Shown: in pieces, positions 26,429 to 35,180 of the stretch
How positions within the stretch are numbered: the first letter of the stretch is position 1
How the letters are laid out: the number at the start of each line of letters is the position of its first letter
Assembly: GCA_031979385.1 (NCBI GenBank)
Contig: DALZEF010000015.1
Span: forward strand, 10,392 to 74,391
Reading direction: 5' to 3'
Length of the DNA stretch: 64,000 nucleotides
Origin: Timonella sp031979385
Lineage (GTDB): Bacteria > Actinomycetota > Actinomycetes > Actinomycetales > Cellulomonadaceae
Notes under the pieces: model-generated
The model's input: only the letters and a program-made list of their open reading frames with translations
What the model was told of the DNA's origin: nothing
The model's database searches: none
Translations under genes and position numbers: made by a program

Positions 26429-27451
26429 CTAGTCTCCTTGGCTTTCCTCTAGGTCACCGTACTGCGTCAATGCGCGTGCTGCACTGTCCGCCACGAGGTT
26501 CGCGTACTCGGGTGGAGACACGCTCGCTACATGTCCAGCATGTGCGAGCAAGAACTCCACAAGCCATTGTGGACGCGATACGTCTATGGTCAGTTCCACC
26601 AACCCGGAAGGTGCCTCGGACAACTGCTCGTGGGGAACCTCATCAACCAGCCAACGCCCGTGTGGGTGAAGAGTCAGAACAACGGTGTTCCCGGAACGCG
26701 GAACTCGCGCCTGCCCTGGTTCGTGCCCCTTGTCATGTTGATACGAGTCTCCCGTCAGGAGAATGACCGATCCCATGCGGTCGAGTCGGAACACGCGTGG
26801 CCCATCCGCTGTGCGGCAGAACCCCTGAGCGTAGAGATGACCCGACTGGTTGAAGATTGACCACAGCTCAACCACGCGTTCTGCGGTTTCTCCTGAAGCA
26901 TTCACGTAGGTGAATCGCACGGGCGTGCTTGTCTCAATGCCCTCTCGTAGTACCGCGAGCGCGGAGCCTGCCCCGTCACGGGAGAGTTGCACGTCGAGGG
27001 CTCGTGAGTTTTCGCCGAGGTTGAGTGTGAGTTTGGAGATGAGGCGTTCGACTGTGGTGGAGCTTGCGCCAAGGTCGTTTTCGTCTGAGGCGGTGATAAT
27101 GCCTCGCAGTGCGTTGAGCGCGGCGAGTAGTGCGATTGATTCTTTGATGCCCAGTCGGAGGGGTTGTTCGAGTCCGCGTGCGGCGGTGAGTCGGACGACG
27201 CCTTGGTCGAGGGCGAATGCGTCGAAGTCGATGAGGTCGTCGGCCATGTATCCGGGGGTTCCGGTGACCCAGAGTAGGTCGATGTCTGCGCGGATCTGTT
27301 TGGCGGTGACGTTGAAGTGTGCTGCGAGTTCGTCGATTGTGGCTTCGCCGTTGTGGGATAGGTATCCGACGAGTGCGAGGAGGCGTGCGGTGCGGGTTGC
27401 GGCTGTTTCGGGGGTGCGTTTTTTGCGCGCGGTGGGGGTTGGTTCAGTCAT
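26429..27451 (-). CDS. pafC: WYL-domain transcription regulator PafC
   Basis: The 340-residue partner of PafB has a winged helix-turn-helix (about 18-75, LLALVGYLSHNGEATIDELA and AAHFNVTAKQIRADIDLLWV), a WYL domain (about 150-235, RVVELWSIFNQSGHLYAQGF, ending FRLDRMG) and a C-terminal WCX extension. PafB and PafC together activate DNA-damage-response genes independently of RecA/LexA in mycobacteria; single-stranded DNA is the proposed signal sensed by WYL. It overlaps pafB by four bases and ends beside the small membrane-protein gene. Confidence 0.92.
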   Translation of the reverse strand: MTEPTPTARKKRTPETAATRTARLLALVGYLSHNGEATIDELAAHFNVTAKQIRADIDLLWVTGTPGYMADDLIDFDAFALDQGVVRLTAARGLEQPLRLGIKESIALLAALNALRGIITASDENDLGASSTTVERLISKLTLNLGENSRALDVQLSRDGAGSALAVLREGIETSTPVRFTYVNASGETAERVVELWSIFNQSGHLYAQGFCRTADGPRVFRLDRMGSVILLTGDSYQHDKGHEPGQARVPRSGNTVVLTLHPHGRWLVDEVPHEQLSEAPSGLVELTIDVSRPQWLVEFLLAHAGHVASVSPPEYANLVADSAARALTQYGDLEESQGD

Positions 27452-28458
27452 TGTGCGTTTCCTTCGTGGCTGAAGGGTTGCCTATTTGAGGAACTGTTGA
27501 GCGTGGCTGCGGCGCGTAGTCGTGCGATCACTTGGGTGCGTAGTTCGGGTGGTGCGCAGACTAGGACGGCGTCTGCTTGCCCGGCCAATTCGTCGGCAAG
27601 TTCCGTCAGGTCGTGGTAGGTGAGGGTTATGGCGTCGTAACCGCGCGGTACTAGGTGGTTGGATTCGCGTCCGCGTAGGCGTAATGCTCCGCCGCGTCCG
27701 GCTCGTAGGGCGAGCTGTGCGGTGTGTGTTTCTGTTTCGGTTGCTGCGAGTAGCGCGGAGAAATCGATGTCTTGTGGGATGTCGTATGCGGCTGGTGCGC
27801 CAATGCGTTTTACATTTCCGACGATCCGGTTGAGTTTGAAGGTTCGTTGCGCTTGGCGGGTGGTGTCCCAGGCGACGACGTACCAGCCGCTGCCGCGGGC
27901 GAGGACGGACCAGGGTTCGACTTCACGGGTGGTTTGTTCGCCTGTGTGTCCTGTTCGGTAGTCGAACTGGACGCGTTGGCGCCCGGTTACCGCTTCGAGT
28001 AGGGGTTCGAGTGCTGGGCTGTCAGTGCCTACGCGTGGGTCGAACCCGATGAGTACGGAACTGTCTGTGGAGGCGGCCGTGGACTTGAGTTTGGTGAGTC
28101 CCAGTTGGGAGTCTGATTCGAGCGCGGTGTCGCGCCACAGCTGCGTGGCGAGCGACAGTAGACCGATTTCGGCGGGGTCGAGTTCGAGTTCGCCGAGTGT
28201 GTATTGGTCTTTGTCGATTCGGTATCCGGTTTCCTCGGCGTGTGAGGTGGCGGATTCGACTGTCACGATGGGTACGCCAAGTTCGCGCAGTGTGTCTTTG
28301 TCGCGTTCGAACATGCGCTCGGCTGTTTTGGGGTCGCTGTTGCGGTCGTATCCGGCAACGGTTGCCTGTATTTCGCGCCTCGACATGGGGGTGGTCGCGT
28401 TCATGAGTGCGATCACCAGGTTGAGGAGGCGTTCTGCAGGGGGCGTGGCGTTTTTCAT
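27448..28458 (-). CDS. pafB: WYL-domain transcription regulator PafB
   Basis: The 336-residue DNA-damage-response activator subunit is first of the pafB-pafC pair. The N-terminal helix-turn-helix starts PAERLLNLVIALMNATTPMS and includes KTAERMFERDKDTLRELGVP; the WYL domain shows REVEPWSVLARGSGWYVVAW and a C-terminal WCX domain follows. ATG 28458 sits right after GGAGGTG; the much longer open frame upstream overlaps the divergent gene and is an artefact. No pafA or proteasome genes are adjacent, unlike mycobacteria. Only 33 bases separate it from the divergent DUF3866 gene. Confidence 0.93.
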   Translation of the reverse strand: MKNATPPAERLLNLVIALMNATTPMSRREIQATVAGYDRNSDPKTAERMFERDKDTLRELGVPIVTVESATSHAEETGYRIDKDQYTLGELELDPAEIGLLSLATQLWRDTALESDSQLGLTKLKSTAASTDSSVLIGFDPRVGTDSPALEPLLEAVTGRQRVQFDYRTGHTGEQTTREVEPWSVLARGSGWYVVAWDTTRQAQRTFKLNRIVGNVKRIGAPAAYDIPQDIDFSALLAATETETHTAQLALRAGRGGALRLRGRESNHLVPRGYDAITLTYHDLTELADELAGQADAVLVCAPPELRTQVIARLRAAATLNSSSNRQPFSHEGNAQ

Positions 28459-28491
28459 CACCTCCAACCCTATTCCAGTACCTTTGGTTAT

Positions 28492-29658
28492 GTGATTACT
28501 TGGCGTGTTGGAAAAGTTGTGTCTCTTGGTCGGTCGTGGACGGGTGCGCAGGAACTTGAGGTGATTGGCGCTCCTGACTGGCAGGCGAAGGCACTCGCCT
28601 ACCCGCAGTTGATCGGTGAGGTCGAGGTGGGCTCGCTGGTCGTGTTGAACACGAGTGCGCTTGATCGTGGGCTTGGTACCGGTGGTTATGCGATGGTGGC
28701 AGCCGTGCTTCCCGACGATTCGACGGGTACCTCGGGGGCACTTGCGTCGGGGCCGGGTCATCTTGTGAAGGCGCGGTACACCCCTACTCAGGCGATGGTG
28801 CTGGGGGTTGATGAGCAGGAGTCGCAGTTTCATTCGGTTCTTGAGGATGCGGACTCGATTGATGGTATGCCGGTCATTACCGCTGATCTGCATTCGTCGT
28901 TGCCCGCGATCTTGATTGGGCTGCGTACTTCTGCCGCTGTGCTCGGGATGGGGGAACCCAAGGTTGCCTACGTCATGTCCGATGGTGGGGCGCTGCCTGC
29001 GTGGTTCTCGATGTCTGTGGCGCAGATGCGTGATTCTGGCTGGCTTGCCGCTACGATCTCGGTTGGTCAGGCCTATGGCGGTGACTATGAGGCGGTCAAC
29101 GTGTATTCGGGTTTGCTTGCGGCGCGCCATGTCGTCCAGGCCGATGTTGCGATCGTTATTCAGGGCCCGGGAAATCTTGGTACGGGCACGAGGTGGGGTT
29201 TCTCCGGTGTCGCGGTTGGTGAGGCAATGAACGCGGCCTCGATTCTTGGCGGGCGTGCCATCGGTTCACTGCGCGTCTCCGGTTCGGACCACCGCGAACG
29301 CCACCAGGGTGTATCTCACCACTCGCGCACGGCTCTTGGCCGGGTTGCGACCTCCCCGGGAATCGTAGTGGCACCCCAGTTCGATACTGATCAAGACTGG
29401 TTTGCTGACCTTGCCGCCCCTGAGGCGCTGGAAGGCAACCCGGCGCTGGTATCGCTCATCTCGTCGCAAATCGACGACCTGCGTGTCAGCGCACCCTGGC
29501 ATCAGTACGTGTCAGTTCCCGTCACCGACCACCTACACGGCGCGCTCGCCGCAAGCCCTGTGCGCCTGTCGACGATGGGGCGCGGCTACGACCGCGACCC
29601 CCTTGCTTTCCTGACTGCCGCTGCCGCTGGTGCGTATGCGGTCAGCCTGCTGCGATAG
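28492..29658 (+). CDS. DUF3866 family protein
   Basis: The 388-residue actinobacterial protein has no known activity. The N-terminal beta-rich part contains IGEVEVGSLVVLNTSALDRG and LGTGGYAMV, which are typical of the family. The C-terminal half has Gly-rich turns such as IVIQGPGNLGTGTRWGFSG. No signal peptide or membrane helix is evident, so it is probably cytoplasmic. The GTG at 28492 is divergent from pafB with only 33 bases between; transcription may be leaderless or start inside pafB. A membrane-protein gene follows after 10 bases and opens the MoxR cluster. Confidence 0.85.
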   Translation: MITWRVGKVVSLGRSWTGAQELEVIGAPDWQAKALAYPQLIGEVEVGSLVVLNTSALDRGLGTGGYAMVAAVLPDDSTGTSGALASGPGHLVKARYTPTQAMVLGVDEQESQFHSVLEDADSIDGMPVITADLHSSLPAILIGLRTSAAVLGMGEPKVAYVMSDGGALPAWFSMSVAQMRDSGWLAATISVGQAYGGDYEAVNVYSGLLAARHVVQADVAIVIQGPGNLGTGTRWGFSGVAVGEAMNAASILGGRAIGSLRVSGSDHRERHQGVSHHSRTALGRVATSPGIVVAPQFDTDQDWFADLAAPEALEGNPALVSLISSQIDDLRVSAPWHQYVSVPVTDHLHGALAASPVRLSTMGRGYDRDPLAFLTAAAAGAYAVSLLR

Positions 29659-29668
29659 TGGGATCGCG

Positions 29669-30442
29669 ATGAAGAACCTGGTGCCTTTCTCGTGGCGGTA
29701 TGTGGTCCTAGCTGGCGTGTGCGTGCTCGTTGCGCTTATCGGGGTCACGGGCTATCGGGGTATTTCGGTGCAGTTGCCCGACCTGCAGGCAGACTTTGAG
29801 ATGCTGACCTTTGAGGAGTCTGATGAGATTATCGAGGAACAGCCTGCCCAGCCCGATCTGCCACCCGAACCTGAGAGCAACAACCTCTTACGCATCCTTG
29901 TCGCAGGGCTGCTGCTGTTCATCTTGACGTTGTTCATGGCCACCGCGATCCGCACGGGAAAGAACTTCCTGGCAAACCGGCGTCTCTACGAACCCGTTGA
30001 GCGAACCGAGGCCGACAGCGACCCCGATGACGCGCTCACCGAAGTGCTCATACCAGAGGTCACTCGAGCACTCGATCACGCCTTGTCCGCCCTAGACGGC
30101 TCGCTACCACCTCGCAACGCCATCGTGGAAGCCTGGCGCAGTCTTGAACTCGCCGTCGAAGCAGTGGGCTTTGAACGTTTCGACTCGGATACCGCAACCG
30201 ACTTCGTCACCAGAGCACTATGCGATCTCCCCCTTGACTCCGCCGCACTCGACCGATTCCTGAGGCTCTATCACCTTGCCCGGTTCACAGAGCATGAGAT
30301 GTTCCCCGAGCAAAAAAGAAAAGCTCACGGATACCTCACCACGTTGCGCGAGGACCTCGACAACATTCGCTACACCCCCGTGTCCAACGCCCTCACCCAG
30401 TCACCTGTGCCCAGCCATCCCAGTGGGAGGTCTGACGCGTGA
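29669..30442 (+). CDS. DUF4129-domain membrane protein of the MoxR cluster
   Basis: The 257-residue protein has two membrane helices (about 8-27, YVVLAGVCVLVALIGVTGY, and 75-95, LLRILVAGLLLFILTLFMAT) separated by an acidic extracellular loop of about 45 residues. The C-terminal cytoplasmic DUF4129 region (about 130-230) includes AIVEAWRSLELAVEAVGFER and FLRLYHLARF. Such proteins accompany MoxR ATPases and DUF58 proteins; their role is unknown. It overlaps the next gene by four bases. Confidence 0.82.
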   Translation: MKNLVPFSWRYVVLAGVCVLVALIGVTGYRGISVQLPDLQADFEMLTFEESDEIIEEQPAQPDLPPEPESNNLLRILVAGLLLFILTLFMATAIRTGKNFLANRRLYEPVERTEADSDPDDALTEVLIPEVTRALDHALSALDGSLPPRNAIVEAWRSLELAVEAVGFERFDSDTATDFVTRALCDLPLDSAALDRFLRLYHLARFTEHEMFPEQKRKAHGYLTTLREDLDNIRYTPVSNALTQSPVPSHPSGRSDA

Positions 30443-30987
30443 AAGCCTTCCTACTCTCCGGCTGGGTGCTACTCGCAGCCGCGTGCGTCATAGCCAGTTT
30501 TGCGCTCAGCGCAACCCGCATGATGCCGCTCTACGATGCGGTGACAGTTGTGGCGCTCATCTACGCATGCTTCGCGCTGTACAAACTGCTACCTGCGGGG
30601 TTCACACTAGCCTGGCCACGCAAATCCGCAGAGAGCCGCTCCGGCGCCCGCGACGAGATCTCACAGCTTGCCTGGCTACTGTTTGGCCGCGACCGCAACG
30701 TGTCCTACGGAGGCATGAAGCACGTGCGCGAGTCAGCGGAAACGGTCTTCATGTCTGTGGGCATTGATCTGAACCGCGACGCGGATCTTGCCTACGTACA
30801 GCAACGCGTGGGCGGCAAGACCGTTACCGCCCTCACACACATCGACCGCACCCTCAGCCAAGGCGAACTGCGCCGACTCGTGGAGTTTCTCGACGACATC
30901 GAAAACGTGCTGCAGCAACATCCGCTCCCCCACCGTCCAGCCACCGCCGACCCTGCCCTCAGCTCACACCAAGGAGACACCCCATGA
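30439..30987 (+). CDS. Membrane protein of unknown function in the MoxR cluster
   Basis: The 182-residue protein has two N-terminal membrane helices (about 4-24, LLSGWVLLAAACVIASFALS, and 32-50, DAVTVVALIYACFALYKLLP), then a soluble region (about 65-165) with RNVSYGGMKHVRESAE and TLSQGELRRLVEFLDDIENV. I recognise no family. It overlaps both neighbours by four bases, so it is clearly part of the MoxR operon and probably a membrane partner of it. Confidence 0.8.
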   Translation: MKAFLLSGWVLLAAACVIASFALSATRMMPLYDAVTVVALIYACFALYKLLPAGFTLAWPRKSAESRSGARDEISQLAWLLFGRDRNVSYGGMKHVRESAETVFMSVGIDLNRDADLAYVQQRVGGKTVTALTHIDRTLSQGELRRLVEFLDDIENVLQQHPLPHRPATADPALSSHQGDTP

Positions 30988-31976
30988 GCGAAGCCACGAC
31001 ATCAACAACGCCCCAGCCACTATCGGTCAAAGACATCTCGGGTCTTGCAGGACAGGTACTCGACTCCGTGGGCAAGGCTGTGGTGGGCATGCACGAACCA
31101 CTGCGACTCGCAATGGCCGCGATCCTAAGCCAAGGCCACATCCTGTTCGAGGACGTGCCCGGTCTGGGAAAGACCCTTGCGGCTCGCTCACTTGCGCAGG
31201 CGCTTGGACTCGACTTCGCTCGCCTCCAATGCACCCCTGACCTCTTGCCCGCGGACATCACCGGCTCGTCCATCTTCGACCCCGCCACCCGAACGTTTGA
31301 AGTCCGCAGGGGCCCGGTCTTTACCGGACTGTTCCTCGCCGACGAGATCAACCGCACCGCACCAAAAACCCAGTCCGCGCTCCTCGAGGCCATGGCGGAA
31401 GGACAGGTATCGATTGAGGGAGTCACCTACCCTCTGCCCACGCCGTTCCACGTTATGGCCACCTCGAACCCCGTCGAGTTCGAGGGAACCTATCCCCTGC
31501 CAGAGGCTCAACTCGACCGATTCATGGTGCGACTCTCCGTTGGTTATCTGGACGCACCGGACGAGACGCAGGTACTCAAACGCCGCCTTGAACGGCAACG
31601 CGAATGGGCCTCAGTTCCGCAGATCACGACTGCCGAACAGGTGCACCAGATGCAGCGCGGCACAGAAGCGGTACACGTCGATGACGACGTCGTGCGTTAC
31701 TGCGTAGACCTCGCACACGCCACACGCCACCATGCATCCCTCGATGTGGGTGTCTCCCCACGCGGCACTCAGGCACTGCTGCTCCTTGCCCGCGCCTACG
31801 CAGTGATCGGTGGCCGCGATTATGTCCTGCCAGAAGACGTCAAAGCAGTCGCCGTCGCTGCTCTCGCCCACCGCATCACGCTCACTCCAACCGCTTGGGC
31901 CTCGGGAATTGATCCGCGCCGGCTGATCGAGGAACTGCTGTCCGTCGTACCCGCACCACAGTCTGTGGCCCGCTAA
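30984..31976 (+). CDS. MoxR-family AAA+ ATPase
   Basis: The 330-residue AAA+ chaperone-like ATPase of the MoxR/RavA clade usually acts on membrane-associated partners encoded nearby. It shows Walker A FEDVPGLGKT (about 52-61), Walker B LFLADEINR (about 115-123), sensor 1 FHVMATSNPVEFEGTYPLPE and sensor 2 region DVGVSPRGTQALLLLARA. It sits between the membrane proteins and the DUF58 gene, the classic arrangement in which DUF58 and DUF4129 proteins are functional partners. A von Willebrand-domain partner is not seen in the cluster. Confidence 0.93.
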   Translation: MSEATTSTTPQPLSVKDISGLAGQVLDSVGKAVVGMHEPLRLAMAAILSQGHILFEDVPGLGKTLAARSLAQALGLDFARLQCTPDLLPADITGSSIFDPATRTFEVRRGPVFTGLFLADEINRTAPKTQSALLEAMAEGQVSIEGVTYPLPTPFHVMATSNPVEFEGTYPLPEAQLDRFMVRLSVGYLDAPDETQVLKRRLERQREWASVPQITTAEQVHQMQRGTEAVHVDDDVVRYCVDLAHATRHHASLDVGVSPRGTQALLLLARAYAVIGGRDYVLPEDVKAVAVAALAHRITLTPTAWASGIDPRRLIEELLSVVPAPQSVAR

Positions 31977-31980
31977 ACTC

Positions 31981-33318
31981 ATGACGCTCAATCCCGAACA
32001 CTCGCCAACTGTGCCTAGCGTGACAGGCGAAGGGAACCCAAGCGACGGCTCGCCGCACGCCTGGCATCTACCGCTCGTGATTGTCTGCGCCTTTCTCATG
32101 CTGTTGGCCATCTTGACGGGCAATCCATCACTCGCATTTCTTGCGCTGGCAGGACTCGTAACAACCGGTTTTGGATACGTGGCACGCCAAAGCGGCACGT
32201 TTCATTACCGGTTCGCAGTCCGCTCAGCAACAGGGCGAGCAGAACCAAACATCGCCTACGCAACGGCGACACTCACGCCGCCTGAGCATGGTGCACGCGC
32301 GATCGTTGAGGTGACCTTTCCCGGTACCACCCCGCTGTTGCTACAGGTCGACGTTTCACGCAAGCGCGACATCGAGTTCTCGGTCAAGACATTGCGCACC
32401 GGGCCACGCCAACAGTTTGGGGTGCGAGTACTTCCGCTTGGGCCTAGCGGCGACTGGTTTGGCGTCTGGTCGCAGTCCACACTGCCCAACACGCTCGTGC
32501 TCGCTCCCACCACCGCCCTGGCTCACATCCCCACCTCAACTATCACCCGGGGCCTGACTGGGCCACGTACCGCCCGCAGAGCCGGTGAAGGAACCGAGTT
32601 CCGCGATCTTGGGCCAATGACTTGGGGAGATTCACAGCGACGAATCGACTGGAAAGCCTCAGCCCGCGACACATCAGGGCTCGAACAACTCCAAGTCCGT
32701 CGAACCCAGGCCCAGTCCGAGGCCACCACCATCGTCATCGTCGACTCACGTGACGAGATCGGCCCAGAGGTCATCACCTGGGGTGCATTGAACGAGATCC
32801 GTGCGGACCACCACACCTCACTCGACCTGGCCCGCGCGGCAGCCGTCTCAATCGCACAGGCGGCAATCGCGAGCGGAGACCGCGTGGGATTTGAGGATCT
32901 GGCTCGTCCAAGACGTCCCATCAACCCAGGAACCGGCCCGCGGCACCTGCAACGGATTCGGCACGCCATTTCCCTGACAGCGCCGCAAGGTTCCGTCCCC
33001 GAACGAGTCCGCGCCCCGATGGTGCCGAGCGGAAGTTTCGTCTACCTCATCTCGACCTTCCTCGATGACGCACCCTCCACAACAGCACTATCCCTAGTGG
33101 CTCATGGACACCAGGTCATAGCGGTAGACGTACTGCCGCAACTCTCACTCTGGGAACTCTCAGACCGCCAACGCCTCGCCCTGCGCCTAGTCATGGTCAA
33201 ACGCGATGCCCGCCTCCGCATGGTCAAAGGTATGGGAATCGACGTGATGCAGTGGACAGCCGAGAACGTCTCCCGCGCGCTGGCAGGGCGTGCGATCAGT
33301 GACCGGAGGAAACGATGA
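31981..33318 (+). CDS. DUF58 protein, membrane-anchored
   Basis: The 445-residue protein has two adjacent N-terminal helices (about 27-65, LPLVIVCAFLMLLAILTG and SLAFLALAGLVTTGFGYVA). The DUF58 hallmark follows at about 200-230: GEGTEFRDLGPMTWGDSQRR then IDWKASARD. The C-terminal part is VWA-like (TIVIVDSRDEIG). It follows moxR after four bases and overlaps the next gene by four. DUF58 proteins are regular MoxR partners; biochemical function is unknown. Confidence 0.9.
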   Translation: MTLNPEHSPTVPSVTGEGNPSDGSPHAWHLPLVIVCAFLMLLAILTGNPSLAFLALAGLVTTGFGYVARQSGTFHYRFAVRSATGRAEPNIAYATATLTPPEHGARAIVEVTFPGTTPLLLQVDVSRKRDIEFSVKTLRTGPRQQFGVRVLPLGPSGDWFGVWSQSTLPNTLVLAPTTALAHIPTSTITRGLTGPRTARRAGEGTEFRDLGPMTWGDSQRRIDWKASARDTSGLEQLQVRRTQAQSEATTIVIVDSRDEIGPEVITWGALNEIRADHHTSLDLARAAAVSIAQAAIASGDRVGFEDLARPRRPINPGTGPRHLQRIRHAISLTAPQGSVPERVRAPMVPSGSFVYLISTFLDDAPSTTALSLVAHGHQVIAVDVLPQLSLWELSDRQRLALRLVMVKRDARLRMVKGMGIDVMQWTAENVSRALAGRAISDRRKR

Positions 33319-33935
33319 GCCGCTTCACCGACTGGATCACTACTCGACAGCGCCACAGCGTGCCCAGAATCTCGTCCGAGGGAATCAGACACATCCACGT
33401 GCGCTGGATCTTGGGTGTACAGCTTGTCGTCGCCACCGCCTGTGTGCTCGTGGCAACCTTCAACATCTATCCACCTGGCTGGTGGGTGGTACTCATCGCA
33501 ACCGTCATGTGCGCCGTAACGGTTGTGCGCGGCTACTCACCGCTCATGGTGTACCTCGCCCTCGCCGCGACAGCGCTGACGGCATTCGCCTTTGACCACG
33601 ACGGCATCTCCCCCCTGACAATGGCCCTCACAGTCTGCGTGGTACTCCTGTTGCGCACCAATTCACTGCTGCTCTACTCCAAGCCGGCCATGCGCTTCGA
33701 ACTCGCAATCCTCGCCCGCGAACTCATATGGGTCACAGCAATCTCAGCAAGCCTCATACTCATCGCCATGATCGCCAACCTCATCGGGGGTGCGGCTGGG
33801 CCAGCTTCACTCGCAGTCGCGACCCTCGCCACCATAGTGCTCGTACTGGCCGTGGCTCTGGGCGCTCGGAGCCACGGACAATCCGAACACAAGAAGCTCA
33901 ACACCGTAGAAACACTCGAACCGGTAGACGAATGA
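33315..33935 (+). CDS. Polytopic membrane protein of unknown function
   Basis: The 206-residue protein has about five hydrophobic helices: WILGVQLVVATACVLVATFN, WWVVLIATVMCAVTVV, SPLMVYLALAATALTAFAF, MALTVCVVLLLRT and a final pair from LIWVTAISASLILIAMIANL. It lacks a transglutaminase domain, which normally occupies this position in actinobacterial MoxR-DUF58 operons. No family is recognised. It is last of the MoxR set; its stop overlaps the start of the YigZ gene by four bases. Confidence 0.78.
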   Translation: MSRFTDWITTRQRHSVPRISSEGIRHIHVRWILGVQLVVATACVLVATFNIYPPGWWVVLIATVMCAVTVVRGYSPLMVYLALAATALTAFAFDHDGISPLTMALTVCVVLLLRTNSLLLYSKPAMRFELAILARELIWVTAISASLILIAMIANLIGGAAGPASLAVATLATIVLVLAVALGARSHGQSEHKKLNTVETLEPVDE

Positions 33936-34576
33936 CCACCTACCCATCGACAATCGCAGGCGGACTCTCCCACGAGATCGTCATCAAGAAGTCACGCTTC
34001 ATCACACACGCCCAGCACGTAAAAAGCGTTGCCGAAGCAGACGCCTTCATCGCCAGCATCAAAACCCAGTACTGGGACGCACGCCACAACTGCACCGCAC
34101 TGATCGTCGGTGAAACAGCCAATTCCCAACGCTCCAACGACGACGGCGAACCATCAGGAACAGCAGGGATCCCCATGCTCGAAGTACTTCGCCACCGCAA
34201 CCTGACCGACCTGGCCGTCGTGGTCACCCGCTACTTCGGCGGGGTCCTCCTCGGTGCAGGAGGGCTGGTACGCGCCTACTCGTCGGCAGTCAGCGAAACC
34301 CTCGACCAAGCCCAGATCATCCACCGCAGACTACTCAACACCTACTCCATCTCGACCTTCTACGACGACGCAGGCCGAATAGAGCACTACCTCCGCGACT
34401 GGCTCAGCCACAATGCCGGCGTATTCGGCGCACCCAACTACACCCACCGCGTCGAATTCCAAGTCAGCATCGAACCACCGCTCGAAGCCGAACTCTCGGC
34501 AGGACTCGCAGCGCTCACCGCCGGAGCCTGCCAACTCAGGCTCGAAGGCTCCCACGTCGTGGACGTACCCGCCTAG
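33932..34576 (+). CDS. yigZ: YigZ/IMPACT-family protein
   Basis: The 214-residue protein has an N-terminal UPF0029 (Impact) domain (about 10-125: KKSRFITHAQHVKSVAEADA, HNCTALIVG, DDGEPSGTAGIPML, VVVTRYFGGVLLGAGGLVRA) and a C-terminal ferredoxin-like domain of about 70 residues. Eukaryotic IMPACT regulates the Gcn2 kinase; bacterial members have no firmly settled role. ATG 33932 overlaps the upstream stop (ATGA); the longer frame is a shadow. A large hairpin follows. Confidence 0.92.
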   Translation: MTTYPSTIAGGLSHEIVIKKSRFITHAQHVKSVAEADAFIASIKTQYWDARHNCTALIVGETANSQRSNDDGEPSGTAGIPMLEVLRHRNLTDLAVVVTRYFGGVLLGAGGLVRAYSSAVSETLDQAQIIHRRLLNTYSISTFYDDAGRIEHYLRDWLSHNAGVFGAPNYTHRVEFQVSIEPPLEAELSAGLAALTAGACQLRLEGSHVVDVPA

Positions 34577-34597
34577 CATCCTGCTCCTTTTTCTGCC

Positions 34598-34662
34598 AAC
34601 TCAACCGTTTGTGCCCCAACTCAACCGGAGCACGGTTGAGTTGGGGCACAAACGGTTGAGTT
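34598..34662. terminator. 30-bp perfect hairpin built from a repeated 10-mer
   Basis: Arms 34598-34627 and 34633-34662 are perfect complements around a GAGCA loop. Each arm contains AACTCAACCG (or its complement) twice, spaced by ten bases, so the 10-mer occurs four times. It lies between yigZ and a convergent small gene, so termination is the default role, though the internal repeats also suit a protein-binding site. Confidence 0.72.
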
Positions 34663-34694
34663 CGCGGGAGATATAGAATCAACGGCGCAGGACA

Positions 34695-34982
34695 CTAGAT
34701 GTACTCCCAACGCCCATGCACCCGCTGCAACGTTTGAGCGCGAGTCACCTCAATAAACGACGAAATCTCGTTGTGCGCCTGGGCGCTCGCGGTCCGGGCG
34801 TGGACAGGGTCATCTGCAGTAAAACGCAGAACCAGTTGCGGTACCCCGCGCGTGATCCTCAGGTCGAATGATTCCACGTTCACGTGCTTGCGCAGTGCAT
34901 CTGCTGACCGAGGCAAGATCTGTTCGGGCGACACATCACCAAGCAGGTTGGCGACGCTGAGAATCAAACGATACGAAGGCAT
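34695..34982 (-). CDS. Conserved-looking small protein, function unknown
   Basis: The 95-residue soluble protein starts MPSYRLILSVANLLGDVSPE and contains FDLRITRGVPQLVLRFTADD and an amphipathic helix (TASAQAHNEISSFIEVTRA). The alternation of strands and helices looks like a real small alpha/beta fold. I recognise no family. It is convergent to yigZ and divergent from the LLM oxidoreductase gene, so it is transcribed alone. Confidence 0.65.
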   Translation of the reverse strand: MPSYRLILSVANLLGDVSPEQILPRSADALRKHVNVESFDLRITRGVPQLVLRFTADDPVHARTASAQAHNEISSFIEVTRAQTLQRVHGRWEYI

Positions 34983-35135
34983 GCGGTCTACACTAGCCGG
35001 GTTTCGCTCGCTGATGGTTCAGGTCGTGCGGGCGAACAGGTAAGCGCAGGCGAATACCGCACAGGTGGAAAGTTATGGTTTCCCACTGTGAGCACCGACA
35101 CGCGCGCAGCGGGAATGAAGCAGGTCTCCAGAAAG

Positions 35136-35145
35136 TTGTGCACAA
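35136..35145. promoter_or_regulatory. Possible MarR operator upstream of the LLM gene
   Basis: TTGTGCACAA is a perfect 10-bp palindrome 36 bases before the LLM oxidoreductase start, followed at 35151 by ATGCAAATGCAT. A MarR gene lies in the same operon, so autoregulation through such a site is plausible. This is inferred from position and symmetry only. Confidence 0.3.
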
Positions 35146-35180
35146 TAAGTACATGCAAATGCATTAAAAATGGAGGACTC

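Noticed and set aside
28459..29130. N-terminal extension of pafB
   Set aside because: The extra 224 residues are antisense to the DUF3866 gene; ribosome-binding sequence and homology place the start at 28458.
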